From Lachnospiraceae bacterium (GTDB lineage Bacteria > Bacillota > Clostridia > Lachnospirales > Lachnospiraceae): 36,026 nucleotides of DNA. The translations under genes and the position numbers were made by a program. The notes beneath the pieces are model-generated. The model was not told where the DNA came from and made no database searches. It worked only from the letters and a program-made list of their open reading frames with translations. Shown one piece after another: positions 23,298-31,708 of the stretch; within the stretch, counting starts at the first letter, position 1; every line of letters begins with the position of its first letter. The DNA lies in NCBI GenBank assembly GCA_017521195.1, contig JAFXGP010000096.1:1-36026 (forward strand), written 5' to 3'.

Positions 23298-24053
23298 CTA
23301 TATATACTCTTGCTGTTCCTCGTCCATATATATCAAATATTCCTCTCCCACATTGTGTTCCTTCCATCGCATCAAAATCCGATAACCCAACGGCGAAAAT
23401 AAAATCTCCATAATCAATTCTGCCACCGCACCTGTTAACGCACAAGTTGCACATTGTAAAACCGTCCAATGAAAACCGTCCCAAAAAATAGGGGCGAAGA
23501 AAACAAATACAATCATTGAGAAAATAAAATTATCCATAAATTGCCCTACAAACGTTGAAACATAAGCACTGGCTGCGTAAGCCAGTCTTCCATCCAGATG
23601 ATTATGAAATACTTTTCCAATACTCCAGTTTAAAAAGTTATTAATCACAGCCGATGTCAAAAATGCTATAGTACTTCCCAACAAAATAAACCATGTTCCG
23701 CCAAAAATTTCATCAAAAGCGGTATAATCGCTGGCCTGCGATGGTATAACACTGGCAATATAAAAAATCAAACAAGTAAGTACATTTATAGCGGATGCCA
23801 GAATCGCAATTTTATTGGATGCCTTTGGTCCGAAATATTTGGTAATAATATCCATACACATGAAAGACAGCCATGATATTAAAATTCCACCATCTAATGC
23901 AATCCAAGGTGTCTGAACTAAGGTTTTATTAGCAAGTAAGTTCATACATATAACACTAACCACAAATAAGGAAACAACTGTCGCAGGAATACTGCGAAGC
24001 AAAACAATGGTTTCTTCTTTTTCTTTTCCAAACCAATTTTTAATTTTTTTCAT
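23298..24053 (-). CDS. VUT/YhhQ family transporter (putative queuosine precursor uptake)
   Basis: 251 residues with six membrane helices. It begins with a charged cytosolic segment (MKKIKNWFGKEKEE), then LLRSIPATVVSLFVVSVICMNLLANK. The family core has GGILISWLSFMCMDIITKYFGPK (about 55-77) and FVGQFMDNFIFSMIVFVF (about 167-184), matching COG1738. Characterised members import queuine precursors for tRNA modification. A preQ1 riboswitch was looked for upstream and not seen, so the substrate is inferred from family only. AGGAGAAGG lies before the start. Confidence 0.9.
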   Translation of the reverse strand: MKKIKNWFGKEKEETIVLLRSIPATVVSLFVVSVICMNLLANKTLVQTPWIALDGGILISWLSFMCMDIITKYFGPKASNKIAILASAINVLTCLIFYIASVIPSQASDYTAFDEIFGGTWFILLGSTIAFLTSAVINNFLNWSIGKVFHNHLDGRLAYAASAYVSTFVGQFMDNFIFSMIVFVFFAPIFWDGFHWTVLQCATCALTGAVAELIMEILFSPLGYRILMRWKEHNVGEEYLIYMDEEQQEYI

Positions 24054-24294
24054 AAACCTTCTCCTATAAGATAAAAAGACCTAATAAATTCACAATTTTT
24101 TATTTCCCTCACTCACAAATAAAAATTGAAATTTTGGAAATACTTCTTAATACATCATATTACAGAATTTTAAATAAATATAGCCATTTTTATATTTTAT
24201 ATCAGATCTTAGAAATTAATGCTGACAAATAATATTAACAACGTTGGCGATGATATAACTCTGAAAAACATTCTAAAAAAGAAAGGAAAAATCC

Positions 24295-24696
24295 ATGAAA
24301 ACAAGAACTTTTCTTTTTATTGCAACTCTCTCCACTCTTATTTTCACAGGATGTCAAAATGATAATTTATCTGCTGAAAACACAGATAATAATCCGGATA
24401 CTTACACTTTGGAAGAACTCTCTGCCATGGTAGATGATTTTGTTGTTTCTGTAGGAAGTGCTACGCCGGATGTAAACAATTCCGGTAATTTAGACCAGTT
24501 CTTTTCTCTTAAAAGAGAAGGCGACCAAATTGACCACGCCTTAGAAAACCATGAAAATTCTCTGGAAGACCAATACCGTGCCGGTACCATTTCCAGAGAA
24601 GAATACCGCACTTTGGATAAAAATATTGAACTGTTGGAAGACACTTTGGATTCTGCCTTGGACAGACTGGAAATTGCTTTTGGAATTGATGATTAG
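24295..24696 (+). CDS. Small lipoprotein of unknown function
   Basis: 133 residues on the plus strand, unlike almost all neighbours. The signal peptide MKTRTFLFIATLSTLI ends in the lipobox FTGC, giving lipidation at C20. A Ser/Asn/Asp-rich linker follows. The rest (about 38-130) is helical and acidic, with repeated LDQFFSLKREGDQIDHALENHENSLE and a heptad-like C-terminal helix DKNIELLEDTLDSALDRLEIAFG, so a coiled-coil hairpin is likely. Such a small exported helical protein could scaffold or chaperone at the membrane surface. AAAGAAAGGAAA precedes the start. Confidence 0.75.
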   Translation: MKTRTFLFIATLSTLIFTGCQNDNLSAENTDNNPDTYTLEELSAMVDDFVVSVGSATPDVNNSGNLDQFFSLKREGDQIDHALENHENSLEDQYRAGTISREEYRTLDKNIELLEDTLDSALDRLEIAFGIDD

Positions 24697-24706
24697 AAAT
24701 CATAAC

Positions 24707-24729
24707 CGGGGCTGTCAAAAACAGCCCCG
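24707..24729 (+). terminator. GC-rich hairpin after the lipoprotein gene
   Basis: CGGGGCTGT (24707-24715) pairs perfectly with ACAGCCCCG (24721-24729) around a 5-base loop, 11 bases past the lipoprotein stop. The U tract is lacking on the plus strand, so it is a strong hairpin but not a canonical terminator. It also separates the converging 481-residue protein gene. Confidence 0.6.
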
Positions 24730-24782
24730 TGCATATGAAAATCTTTACAATTTATTACTTCCAGAAAAAATATATTCTTACT

Positions 24783-26228
24783 TTACTCTCTCCACTGAAG
24801 CACAATCGGCTCCCATCCATATCCCTGACAATGATAATAATAACTATCTATATCATATCCTGTTTCCAAACTGTTTCGATACTCTCCATAATACTGCAAT
24901 CCTAAGGCATCACAAACTGCCAAAAACACATTACAGGTTTCCCGATAATTCTGTTCTTCTTCCTCTATAAATCCTGCCATAGCAAGCCTTGTTCCATCAA
25001 ACGCAAGGTACATTTGGGAGGTATTAAAACCAGGAATATTCTTATTCTGTATCTCACTGATAAAAGCTATTTCATATTCTCCTTTTTCATTTTCAGTGAT
25101 TACTGCCGCTTCAATCCGTCCTTCTTCCCGAGGTTTATGCACCACATTTACGAAATAGCTATCTTCCACATAAATCTGATTTCCATAATCTTCTTTCCAA
25201 TCCATAACCTCTATCTTTTGCAAGGTTTTCATTGTAGAAATATCAATTATAGTTACTATATACTTTTCATTTTCTATGGTATGAAGCACAAGTTTGTCTT
25301 TTCTTCCATTTAAATGCAAATGTATCACTTCAATCTGCGACTCCAAAGCATATACCATTTTAAGTCCATCCGCATCAATACTGATTCTGTCTGCATTTTC
25401 TTCACTTCCCTCAAGAGTACTGTCAAAAGGCAGCTGATAAATACCATAGCCTCCCGGAATCTGATTGGTATCTACAACTACACCGTCCCGGCTATGGGTA
25501 TCAAAGGTAAAATACAGCTCATTTTCCCCTATAGCATTAAAGATCTGCATATAAAAGAAATCACTTTCTCCTGTTCCACTGCCGATATGATGAATATTTC
25601 CCCGCTCATCTTTTCCAAGGGAAATACTATGGCGTTCTTCCTCTAAAACAGGAATCTTAAAAAAATCACTTAACTTTTCCATGGCATAATCTTCCTGCTT
25701 CTGTACAGTTCCTGTTTTGTACAAACTTTTCCAGCGATAGATATCCGTTCCCGGAACTTCCAGTCCAATAATATACTGATAATAATCTATATAATCTTTT
25801 AAATAAATTTCCGCTTCTGCCTCTTCCCCCGGACCAATAGTGTCTGCCAATTCCTGATAAGCCTTTGCTATACCATCTGCCTTTCCCTGCAATATTTTAT
25901 CCTGAACCATAGAGGTATCTATAGACAAATCCATACTTAACCCATTATACCTCTCCAAATCTGCATAAACCGGAGTGATAGAGCATTTATATTCTGTTAC
26001 TGCTTCTTTCGGATTTTCCATAGGAACGGTAGTTACCCAATGCAGTCTGTCCTGATACATGATATGCATCTGCATCGTCAAATCCTGCATAGACTCTTTA
26101 TTGCCCCAGACGGACATTTCGGTTAAAGTCACTTCATCACGGCTATCATATAGTTTTATTGCTGCCAAACGGGTACCGCCTAATGTTAGAATTAACATCA
26201 TCAACATTATCATAGTTGCTTTTCGCAT
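24783..26228 (-). CDS. Exported or membrane-anchored protein of the GntR-ABC operon
   Basis: 481 residues. A single N-terminal helix (MRKATMIMLMMLILTLGG) is an uncleaved anchor or a signal peptide without lipobox. The rest is outside the membrane: a helical part (about 30-190), then a beta-rich part from about 200 with regularly spaced strands such as MVYALESQIEVIHLHLNGRKDKLVLHTIENEKYIVTIIDISTMKTLQKIEV, suggestive of a beta-propeller or repeat sheet. No family recognised. It is the last gene of the GntR-regulated ABC operon, 33 bases after the ATPase, so it probably interacts with the transporter or senses the same signal. Confidence 0.75.
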   Translation of the reverse strand: MRKATMIMLMMLILTLGGTRLAAIKLYDSRDEVTLTEMSVWGNKESMQDLTMQMHIMYQDRLHWVTTVPMENPKEAVTEYKCSITPVYADLERYNGLSMDLSIDTSMVQDKILQGKADGIAKAYQELADTIGPGEEAEAEIYLKDYIDYYQYIIGLEVPGTDIYRWKSLYKTGTVQKQEDYAMEKLSDFFKIPVLEEERHSISLGKDERGNIHHIGSGTGESDFFYMQIFNAIGENELYFTFDTHSRDGVVVDTNQIPGGYGIYQLPFDSTLEGSEENADRISIDADGLKMVYALESQIEVIHLHLNGRKDKLVLHTIENEKYIVTIIDISTMKTLQKIEVMDWKEDYGNQIYVEDSYFVNVVHKPREEGRIEAAVITENEKGEYEIAFISEIQNKNIPGFNTSQMYLAFDGTRLAMAGFIEEEEQNYRETCNVFLAVCDALGLQYYGEYRNSLETGYDIDSYYYHCQGYGWEPIVLQWRE

Positions 26229-26261
26229 GGTATCTCACCTTCTTTCCCGCCTTTTGCCTTT

Positions 26262-26999
26262 TCAGCTTTCCTCTTCTCCTGTCATCTCTTCCAATGCTTT
26301 ACTGACACGATCGGAACGATACTGATAAGTTTCCTTAATGAAACTAACCAAATCCTTTCCTTCTTCCTCTAATTCCATTACAGAAACATCTCCGATAATT
26401 TCTCCCTTGTGAATCAGGATAGCTCTTCCAATAAAACCTGAAACTTCCTCTATTAAATGAGTAGAAAGAAATACGGTTTCATTAGGTTCCAAAATTCCCA
26501 AAAGCACCTTATAAAAATCTTCTCTGTTAAAAATATCGTTTCCGGCAAAAGGTTCATCCATCAGTATGTAATCTGCCCCTTGAGAAAGTGCCAGAATAAC
26601 TTCAAACTGATTCTTTTGTCCGGTAGAAAAAGAGCTTAAAACTTTATTCATGGGAAGGTCAAAAAATTTCATTAAACTGTCAAAACGCTTTTCGGAAAAC
26701 TTTTGAAAATGCTCTCCATAAAACTCTTTATGCCCTAATGCTGTCAACCCCGGAAAAAAGGAATGTTCACAGGTAGCAAAAGAAAGTCTTGTAATATTTT
26801 TATGGGTAATCGGTTCTCCATCCAAAGTAATTTTTCCACTATAACGAAGCAATCCCAAAATACATTTCATCATGGTAGTTTTTCCGGCACTGTTTTCTCC
26901 GAACAAACCTATGATTTCCCCCTGAGGTATCTGCAAATTTATATTTTTTAATGCTTTCTTTCCAACATAACTTTTGGAAACATTCTGTAATTCTAACAT
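26262..26999 (-). CDS. ABC transporter ATP-binding protein
   Basis: About 245 residues from the preferred start MLELQNVSKSY at 26999 (AAAGGATGG upstream); a longer frame starts at 27026. Walker A GENSAGKTT, Q-loop region CEHSFFPGL, signature FSTGQKNQ (a divergent LSGGQ), Walker B YILMDEPFAGND and the switch histidine in LSTHLIEE. It energises export through the two small membrane proteins encoded upstream in the same operon. The YtrB/YtrE-like organisation, with a GntR regulator at the head, suggests a cell-wall-active peptide or envelope-stress exporter. That is inference from gene order. Confidence 0.9.
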   Translation of the reverse strand: MLELQNVSKSYVGKKALKNINLQIPQGEIIGLFGENSAGKTTMMKCILGLLRYSGKITLDGEPITHKNITRLSFATCEHSFFPGLTALGHKEFYGEHFQKFSEKRFDSLMKFFDLPMNKVLSSFSTGQKNQFEVILALSQGADYILMDEPFAGNDIFNREDFYKVLLGILEPNETVFLSTHLIEEVSGFIGRAILIHKGEIIGDVSVMELEEEGKDLVSFIKETYQYRSDRVSKALEEMTGEEES

Positions 27000-27047
27000 A
27001 AACTTATTCCATCCTTTCAAAGACAATCCGTTTTTAGTTTCCCTGTC

Positions 27048-27551
27048 TTATAAAAACCAAACCAATATCTTCTGCCACTGTCCCGACATCAGGCATTCTT
27101 TTGGAGTCAATCCCACATAAAAACCATAGCAAATCAACAAAATCACAAATGCCGTCACTCTAGCGATTATCATTCCGCAAATTGGTAACGTCAGACATCG
27201 TCTATGTAATTCCCATCGTGAAGGCAATCTTCGCATTGTATAAATACTCTTGCTTTCCCAAGTATGGTATCCATAATGCATTACTATTACCGCTATCATA
27301 AGCGCAAAAATAATGTCAAATCCCAACAAAGAACCTCCAAGAATCACTGTAAAATCAGGCATAACAGCCCCCGGAATTACACACCTTTCAGCCCCATTCT
27401 TCCAATATAATTTTTCCAGGCAATTGGAAAATTCAATTCCAAAAATCCAAAAACTGAATATGGTTGACATCACCATTCCTATGATAAAAACCTTTTTTCC
27501 CTGCTCTAATTCCATCCCCGGCGGGGCATAATAGGATAAATCTTTTTTCAT
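27048..27551 (-). CDS. Membrane subunit of the GntR-regulated ABC transporter
   Basis: 167 residues with about four membrane segments. It starts with a soluble Pro/Gly stretch (YAPPGMELEQGKK), followed by VFIIGMVMSTIFSFWIFGIEF and a loop holding cysteines (FSNCLEKLYWKNGAERCVIPG). A charged loop SKSIYTMRRLPSRWELHRRCL is cytosolic; it resembles the 'TMRRL..R' coupling-helix motif seen in this type of ABC permease. No independent family is recognised. Position between the ATPase and the larger membrane gene supports a permease role. Confidence 0.8.
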   Translation of the reverse strand: MKKDLSYYAPPGMELEQGKKVFIIGMVMSTIFSFWIFGIEFSNCLEKLYWKNGAERCVIPGAVMPDFTVILGGSLLGFDIIFALMIAVIVMHYGYHTWESKSIYTMRRLPSRWELHRRCLTLPICGMIIARVTAFVILLICYGFYVGLTPKECLMSGQWQKILVWFL

Positions 27552-27567
27552 CGGCTTTTCCTCCCTC

Positions 27568-28356
27568 TTAATTTTCTGCTTTTCCTATTGTCTCTTCCTG
27601 TCTACTTTCCAGTTCCGCTTTTCGGATTGCGAATATCTTCCATAGGATATAAACAACACAGAAAATGATTAAAAAATTACAGTAAAAATAATCTCCAAAT
27701 TCCCCTAGAAACATTATCGGGATAAATACAAACGGAGTGAACTGATTGTTCCTGTTCTTTTGTTTCTTTGTTTTCCCTTCTTTTCCTTCTTTGGAACTGT
27801 ATTCTTTCGGATAGCAGGCAGAATACAGGGAAACTGCTACTAAAACCAAAATATTGCGTATCAGATATGGGAAATCGCCCAAAGGTAATAAAGAATGTAA
27901 CAAATCATATCTGTAACAAGCTAAAAATAACGTCTGCCCTGTGATATATTCTGCCGGAGCATATTTCATATATATCATTCCAAACATAACAATAGTCAAA
28001 ATCTGGACTGTGAAAAAAAGAAGATAATAGAGCACATTAGAAATAAAATGCCAATAATACACTTCTTTTCTCGTTACCGAAAGTCTCATTAAGGTATAAT
28101 GATGTTTTCCGTTGGAATCGTAACCTATGGATTCTCTTAGAAGCAAATCCATGGCAATAAATGCACCAAAGAAAACAAGTTCTATGTGACTTTTCTCAAA
28201 TATATATTCCAGCCCAAAGCTTTCCCCGGTAAATCCACGATTTAATGCGAACAAAAATAAACCACTCTGCAAACCTACCATCACCGTCAACAATACTAAA
28301 ACCGTATAAAAATTACTTCTGACCATTAATTCAAATACTGAAATGTGTTTTTTCAT
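27568..28356 (-). CDS. Larger membrane subunit (permease-like) of the GntR-regulated ABC transporter
   Basis: About 262 residues from MKKHISVFELM at 28356, preferred because GAGGTG sits close upstream; the ORF extends to 28368. Six hydrophobic segments, including VLVLLTVMVGLQSGLFLFA and VLYYLLFFTVQILTIVMF, and a cytosolic loop HHYTLMRLSVTRKEVYYWH that matches the 'TL.RL...R.E' coupling motif of ABC-2-type permeases. A low-complexity basic loop (KEGKEGKTKKQKNRNN) near residue 200 is typical of disordered cytosolic loops. It pairs with the smaller membrane gene 16 bases downstream. Confidence 0.8.
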   Translation of the reverse strand: MKKHISVFELMVRSNFYTVLVLLTVMVGLQSGLFLFALNRGFTGESFGLEYIFEKSHIELVFFGAFIAMDLLLRESIGYDSNGKHHYTLMRLSVTRKEVYYWHFISNVLYYLLFFTVQILTIVMFGMIYMKYAPAEYITGQTLFLACYRYDLLHSLLPLGDFPYLIRNILVLVAVSLYSACYPKEYSSKEGKEGKTKKQKNRNNQFTPFVFIPIMFLGEFGDYFYCNFLIIFCVVYILWKIFAIRKAELESRQEETIGKAEN

Positions 28357-28388
28357 GTGACACCTCATCCCCTTTATCCTTCTGATTT

Positions 28389-28760
28389 CTATAGCCAGTA
28401 TTTTTCAATTAAAGAATTTACTTCCTCTTTCGTAAGTCCCATTCCTTTGAATCGTTCCACGATACTGCGTGCCTCTTCTTCAATCAGCTGCCTGCGGGTT
28501 GCCTCTATTTTTTCCTCATTTAAAACCATATAACTCTTGCTTCCTAAGCGGGACTGTATAAATCCTTCTTCTTCCAGCATACGATATGCTTTTTGTACCG
28601 TATTAGGATTCACTCCCAAAAGTGCTGAAAGAACACGTCTGGAGGGTAGTTCATCATTATCTTTAATTACGCCTGACACAATTCCTCGTTTAATATAAAG
28701 TAAAATCTGTAGATAAATCGGTATTCCATTTTCCAGTTCAAAATTTTCAAAAGAAATCAT
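28389..28760 (-). CDS. GntR-family regulator, YtrA type
   Basis: About 123 residues from MISFENFELENGIPIYLQI (28760); a GTG at 28772 is the alternative. The N-terminal winged helix-turn-helix has LPSRRVLSALLGVNPNTVQKAYRMLEEEGFI, the classic GntR recognition region. The short C-terminal part (about 80-123) has two helices for dimerisation, as in the YtrA subfamily, which lacks a separate ligand domain. YtrA proteins repress adjacent ABC operons and release on cell-wall antibiotics. Two matching operators lie over its promoter, so autoregulation is predicted. Confidence 0.92.
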   Translation of the reverse strand: MISFENFELENGIPIYLQILLYIKRGIVSGVIKDNDELPSRRVLSALLGVNPNTVQKAYRMLEEEGFIQSRLGSKSYMVLNEEKIEATRRQLIEEEARSIVERFKGMGLTKEEVNSLIEKYWL

Positions 28761-28785
28761 ACTTCTTCTCACTTTTCTTTCTTTA

Positions 28786-28848
28786 ACTGTATTAGTTGTG
28801 TAGTACAGTTCTTAAGTGTATTATATGATTAATACAGTTTTGTGTCAA
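28786..28848 (-). promoter_or_regulatory. Consensus promoter and twin 24-bp GntR operators
   Basis: Minus strand: TTGACA (28843-28848), 17-base spacer, TATAAT (28820-28825), an exact consensus. Two 24-base dyads of the same type overlap it. Site 1 (28815-28838) has 9-base arms, AGTGTATTA with TAATACAGT, one mismatch, and spans the spacer and -10 box. Site 2 (28786-28809) is ACTGTA-N12-TACAGT and lies just after the start point. Their starts are 29 bases apart, close to three helix turns. This layout predicts tight repression by the GntR dimer. Confidence 0.8.
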
Positions 28849-28894
28849 TATAAAATCATATATTTTATATACATCATAAAATAACAATAAAAAT

Positions 28895-28931
28895 AGCAGA
28901 TAAAAAATGTGGTTCACACCCTTTATCTGCT
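28895..28931. terminator. Terminator after the cysteine-rich protein gene
   Basis: AGCAGATAAA (28895-28904) pairs perfectly with TTTATCTGCT (28922-28931), with U-rich flanks on both strands (TATTTTTATT on the minus). It lies 10 bases past the stop of the cysteine-rich gene and upstream of the GntR promoter. Confidence 0.8.
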
Positions 28932-28940
28932 TCTATTTTT

Positions 28941-29201
28941 TTACTTATTCCTTTTCTTTTCACTTCTCTTATAACACATCTCTACCACAATATCATAGTT
29001 CTCAGGTTTATGTGGAAATGTACAATTCGTACATACTTTTATTGTTCTTCCCTCTATCTCCTTATAAACCGGGTTCCCTGGACAATTCTGCAAATGATAC
29101 AGTGGACAATAACAAAACAAGCAATTAAAATCATCCTCTCTCTCATGGCATGGGAAATATTTACATTCTTTATTTTCAAAAAAACGATGTGAATTCTCCA
29201 T
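28941..29201 (-). CDS. Cysteine-rich small domain protein
   Basis: About 86 residues from MENSHRFFENKECKYFPCHE at 29201, chosen for the AAAGGAG upstream; the longer frame from 29258 has no such site. Nine cysteines occur in the sequence: EC-x4-PC-HE, then NCLFCYCPLY, NCPG, KVCTNC and a last EMC. This spacing matches the cysteine-rich small domain (PF04071-like), proposed to bind metal such as Fe or Zn. The protein is soluble. It sits 70 bases downstream of the DUF3021 gene. Function unknown beyond metal binding. Confidence 0.85.
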   Translation of the reverse strand: MENSHRFFENKECKYFPCHEREDDFNCLFCYCPLYHLQNCPGNPVYKEIEGRTIKVCTNCTFPHKPENYDIVVEMCYKRSEKKRNK

Positions 29202-29271
29202 TTTATAACTCCTTTCCCATCTTGTATTCTCTAACGTACAACTTTTTCCCCGAAGCAAGTCTTTTGTCTAC

Positions 29272-29712
29272 TTATCCGACCTCAATCTGCTGTTTTTTCT
29301 TCAATATTTCATTAAGATTCTCGGTTCGTTTTTTGATTATAGAATAAATAATACTCCAAATAATCAAATATCCCAACACAAAAATACCGGTAAACACTAA
29401 AATGGGCATCACTCCCCCTTCCAACCATCCATTTAACAAATACGTAGCAAGATAACTAACATATAAGATACTTCCATGAATCAATATTGCCACCATTAAT
29501 GGTAATCGCTCTATCTGATAAATTACATTCATGCCACCTGCAATAAAAGCAAGTGCAGATAAGGAAAATATCCCAACACAAAGTTGATTCACCGTCAAAG
29601 TCTCCACACCTGCCTGCTTCTGCAAAATCAAATACACAATCGCTAAAATTATGGGACCTAAACCACAGGCAATACTCCCACGGCGTAAAAAATCCAAAAT
29701 AACTCTTTTCAT
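29272..29712 (-). CDS. DUF3021 family membrane protein
   Basis: 146 residues with four membrane helices (about 10-30, 42-62, 68-90, 100-125) and a basic, amphipathic tail (KKRTENLNEILKKKQQ). It shares a TAATG junction with the LytTR gene upstream, so translation is coupled. In Firmicutes DUF3021 proteins are regularly paired with a LytTR DNA-binding protein and are thought to be membrane partners that sense or restrain it. That role is inferred from association; I see no ligand-binding motif. Confidence 0.87.
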   Translation of the reverse strand: MKRVILDFLRRGSIACGLGPIILAIVYLILQKQAGVETLTVNQLCVGIFSLSALAFIAGGMNVIYQIERLPLMVAILIHGSILYVSYLATYLLNGWLEGGVMPILVFTGIFVLGYLIIWSIIYSIIKKRTENLNEILKKKQQIEVG

Positions 29713-30152
29713 TATCCCTCATACCTCCTTCTGATTTCAGCAAAACAACGTCTGGAAACATATTCTTTATATCCACACCTGAATATAGCATCCACACCAC
29801 CGCTGACCACTGCCTCAAACCGCTCAATGCGATGTTCATTGGCAAGGCTGGATTTATTAATACGAATAAAATAAGAAGGCAAAATCTCTTCCAAATCCCG
29901 AAGACTATCTCTGAGACGATACTGATTTCCCTTGGTATCGACAGCAACTACTTTTCGTTCCAAAATGGTAATACACTCTATTTCACTAAAGATTAATTTT
30001 CGCATCTCGTCATTCCGATACCCTATAATACTGTCTGTTCCGGAAAAACTACAAACAAGATTTTCTATCTGCTGTGTCAGCAAAGAAGGAGCATGAACGG
30101 TTGCTATGATTTCTTCCTCTGCATTTTTATCTATAATAAGTTTGTATTTCAT
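29712..30152 (-). CDS. LytTR-domain DNA-binding regulator
   Basis: 146 residues. The first 45 residues form a short alpha/beta segment, and the LytTR domain covers about 46-140: IIGYRNDEMRKLIFSEIECITILERKVVAVDTKGNQYRLRDSLRDLEEILPSYFIRINKSSLAN in pattern, ending NEHRIERFEAVVSGG. No receiver domain is present, so it is not a classic response regulator; regulation probably comes from the coupled DUF3021 membrane protein. Likely targets are its own promoter and the ABC-2 exporter genes upstream. Confidence 0.9.
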   Translation of the reverse strand: MKYKLIIDKNAEEEIIATVHAPSLLTQQIENLVCSFSGTDSIIGYRNDEMRKLIFSEIECITILERKVVAVDTKGNQYRLRDSLRDLEEILPSYFIRINKSSLANEHRIERFEAVVSGGVDAIFRCGYKEYVSRRCFAEIRRRYEG

Positions 30153-30195
30153 GGTTTAAATCCTTATTCTTTTTATGATTCTTCAATACACCATA

Positions 30196-30204
30196 ATTAT
30201 AACA
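30196..30204 (-). promoter_or_regulatory. Extended -10 promoter of the LytTR gene
   Basis: Minus strand TGTTATAAT (TG-n-TATAAT, 30196-30204), about 45 bases before the LytTR start. The -35 region 17 bases upstream is poor (GTAATT), consistent with an extended -10 promoter or one that needs an activator. Confidence 0.5.
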
Positions 30205-30251
30205 AAAAATCCAGCCTTAATTACTTTGCAATAAATATTTTATCCTATCAT

Positions 30252-30983
30252 TTATTGTTTCTTCTTTTGTTGTAAAAAACAAAAGACCGCAATCCCTATT
30301 ACAAATATGCTGTATATTAAAATTGGCAGAATGTGAGATGATGCCAGTTTAAAATTTCCGCTAAACAGTGCCTTTTCCAGTTCTGCTGCATGAACAAAAG
30401 GTAGTACATTTGCCAGTTTTTCAAAAGCTCCTCCCACCAGTTCCAAATCAAACCATACACCGGAAAGCCATGCAGAAAGATTGGTAAGCAAGGCCCCACA
30501 AATGCCTCCCACCTGCTTCACACCCAAAATACTGCCGCATAAAAGTCCCAAGGATATATTAAACACTGCCATAGGGACAATTCCAAGGATTGCATAAATA
30601 ACATTTATACTAAAATCAAGTCCCAAAGGAATTGCAAAAAGGTAACAAATCACTGTCTGTCCCAAAGCAATCGGTAAAATTGGGAGCATATATCCTAAAA
30701 TAAAATCGAGCCCTGTAAGAGGTGTGGTGTACAATCTCTGCAAAAGGGCACTTTCCCTATCTTTAGCAATCAGTGTTGCGGAAAAAAGTGTCATAAACGA
30801 CAATCCAAATACCGTAATTCCCGGAGTCAATGTATTAATTTCAAACAAATTTACCGGGATATTTGCCTGCATAGCACTTAAAAGCAACAATAAAACCAAG
30901 GGAAATCCCAATCCAAAACCAAGATTAATAGGGTCCCGCAAAATCTCTTTTGCACATCTTTTTGCAAATGTCATCATTCTCAT
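30252..30983 (-). CDS. ABC-2 type transporter permease
   Basis: 243 residues with six membrane helices. It begins with a cytosolic coupling region (MRMMTFAKRCAKEILRDPINLGFGLGFPLVLLLLL), followed by GLSFMTLFSATLIAKDRESALLQRLYTTPLTGLDFILGY, the RxSxLLxRLxxTPL motif of ABC-2 permeases. A second signature is VKQVGGICGALLTNLSAWLSGVWF. It overlaps the ATPase gene by four bases (ATGA), and the pair forms a two-gene exporter. It was probably acquired or regulated together with the LytTR/DUF3021 pair immediately downstream. Confidence 0.92.
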   Translation of the reverse strand: MRMMTFAKRCAKEILRDPINLGFGLGFPLVLLLLLSAMQANIPVNLFEINTLTPGITVFGLSFMTLFSATLIAKDRESALLQRLYTTPLTGLDFILGYMLPILPIALGQTVICYLFAIPLGLDFSINVIYAILGIVPMAVFNISLGLLCGSILGVKQVGGICGALLTNLSAWLSGVWFDLELVGGAFEKLANVLPFVHAAELEKALFSGNFKLASSHILPILIYSIFVIGIAVFCFLQQKKKQ

Positions 30984-31708
30984 AACACATCCTCCTTGAC
31001 AATCGTAACAAAGGCCTTTTCAAAATCTTTTGTCCCGGCCATTTTGTTTAATTCTTCCGCTGTCCCTACTGCAAGAAGTTTTCCGCTTTTCATAATACCG
31101 ATACGGTCTGATAAGCTTTCCGCTTCTTCCATATAATGTGTTGTGAGAATTATAGTTATTCTTCCTTTTAAAGCACGAATCACTTCCCATAGTTCATGTC
31201 TTGCGATAACATCCAACCCAAGAGTAGGTTCATCCAAAAATAAAATCTCAGGTTCACTAATCAAAGCCATAGCAATGCTGACTCTACGCTGCCATCCTCC
31301 GGACAACTTCCCGGCCTTTCTTGGCAAAACAGATTCCATTGAAAATTGTTCGGAAAGTTCTTTTATTTTACTCTTAGTCTTTTCTTTGGAAAATCTGTGA
31401 ATTCCACAGATTAATTCCAGATTTTCTTTCACGGAAAGGTTCGGTGCAACTGCCGTCTCCTGGGGAGATACCCCAATCAATCGTTTCACCTTTTCCGCTT
31501 CCTTTGTAATACTATAACCACCTACAAAAGCCTCTCCATCGGTGGGTTTTGTTAAACCGGTTAACATTTTTATGGTTGTGGTCTTTCCGGCACCATTCAC
31601 TCCCAATAAGGAAAATAATTCTCCCTGTCTGATTTCCAAGTTAAGCTTATCTACGGCAGTTAAGTTTTTATACCGCTTAACAAGCTCCTTTGTTCTAATT
31701 TCTTTCAT
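30980..31708 (-). CDS. ABC-2 exporter ATP-binding protein
   Basis: About 242 residues from MKEIRTKELVKRY at 31708, chosen because GGAGGAGAA lies immediately upstream; the longer frame from 31789 adds 27 residues that do not resemble the family. Walker A GVNGAGKTT, Q-loop in VSPQETAVAP, signature LSGGWQRR, Walker B ILFLDEPTLGLD and the switch histidine in LTTHYMEEAE. The predicted role is to energise the adjacent ABC-2 permease. Family relatives export drugs, antimicrobial peptides or linearmycin-like compounds; the substrate here is not known. Confidence 0.93.
   Translation of the reverse strand: MKEIRTKELVKRYKNLTAVDKLNLEIRQGELFSLLGVNGAGKTTTIKMLTGLTKPTDGEAFVGGYSITKEAEKVKRLIGVSPQETAVAPNLSVKENLELICGIHRFSKEKTKSKIKELSEQFSMESVLPRKAGKLSGGWQRRVSIAMALISEPEILFLDEPTLGLDVIARHELWEVIRALKGRITIILTTHYMEEAESLSDRIGIMKSGKLLAVGTAEELNKMAGTKDFEKAFVTIVKEDVL

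Noticed and set aside
24054-24294. preQ1 riboswitch upstream of the VUT-family transporter
   Set aside because: No compact GC stem with a following A-rich pseudoknot tail or a terminator was found near the start.
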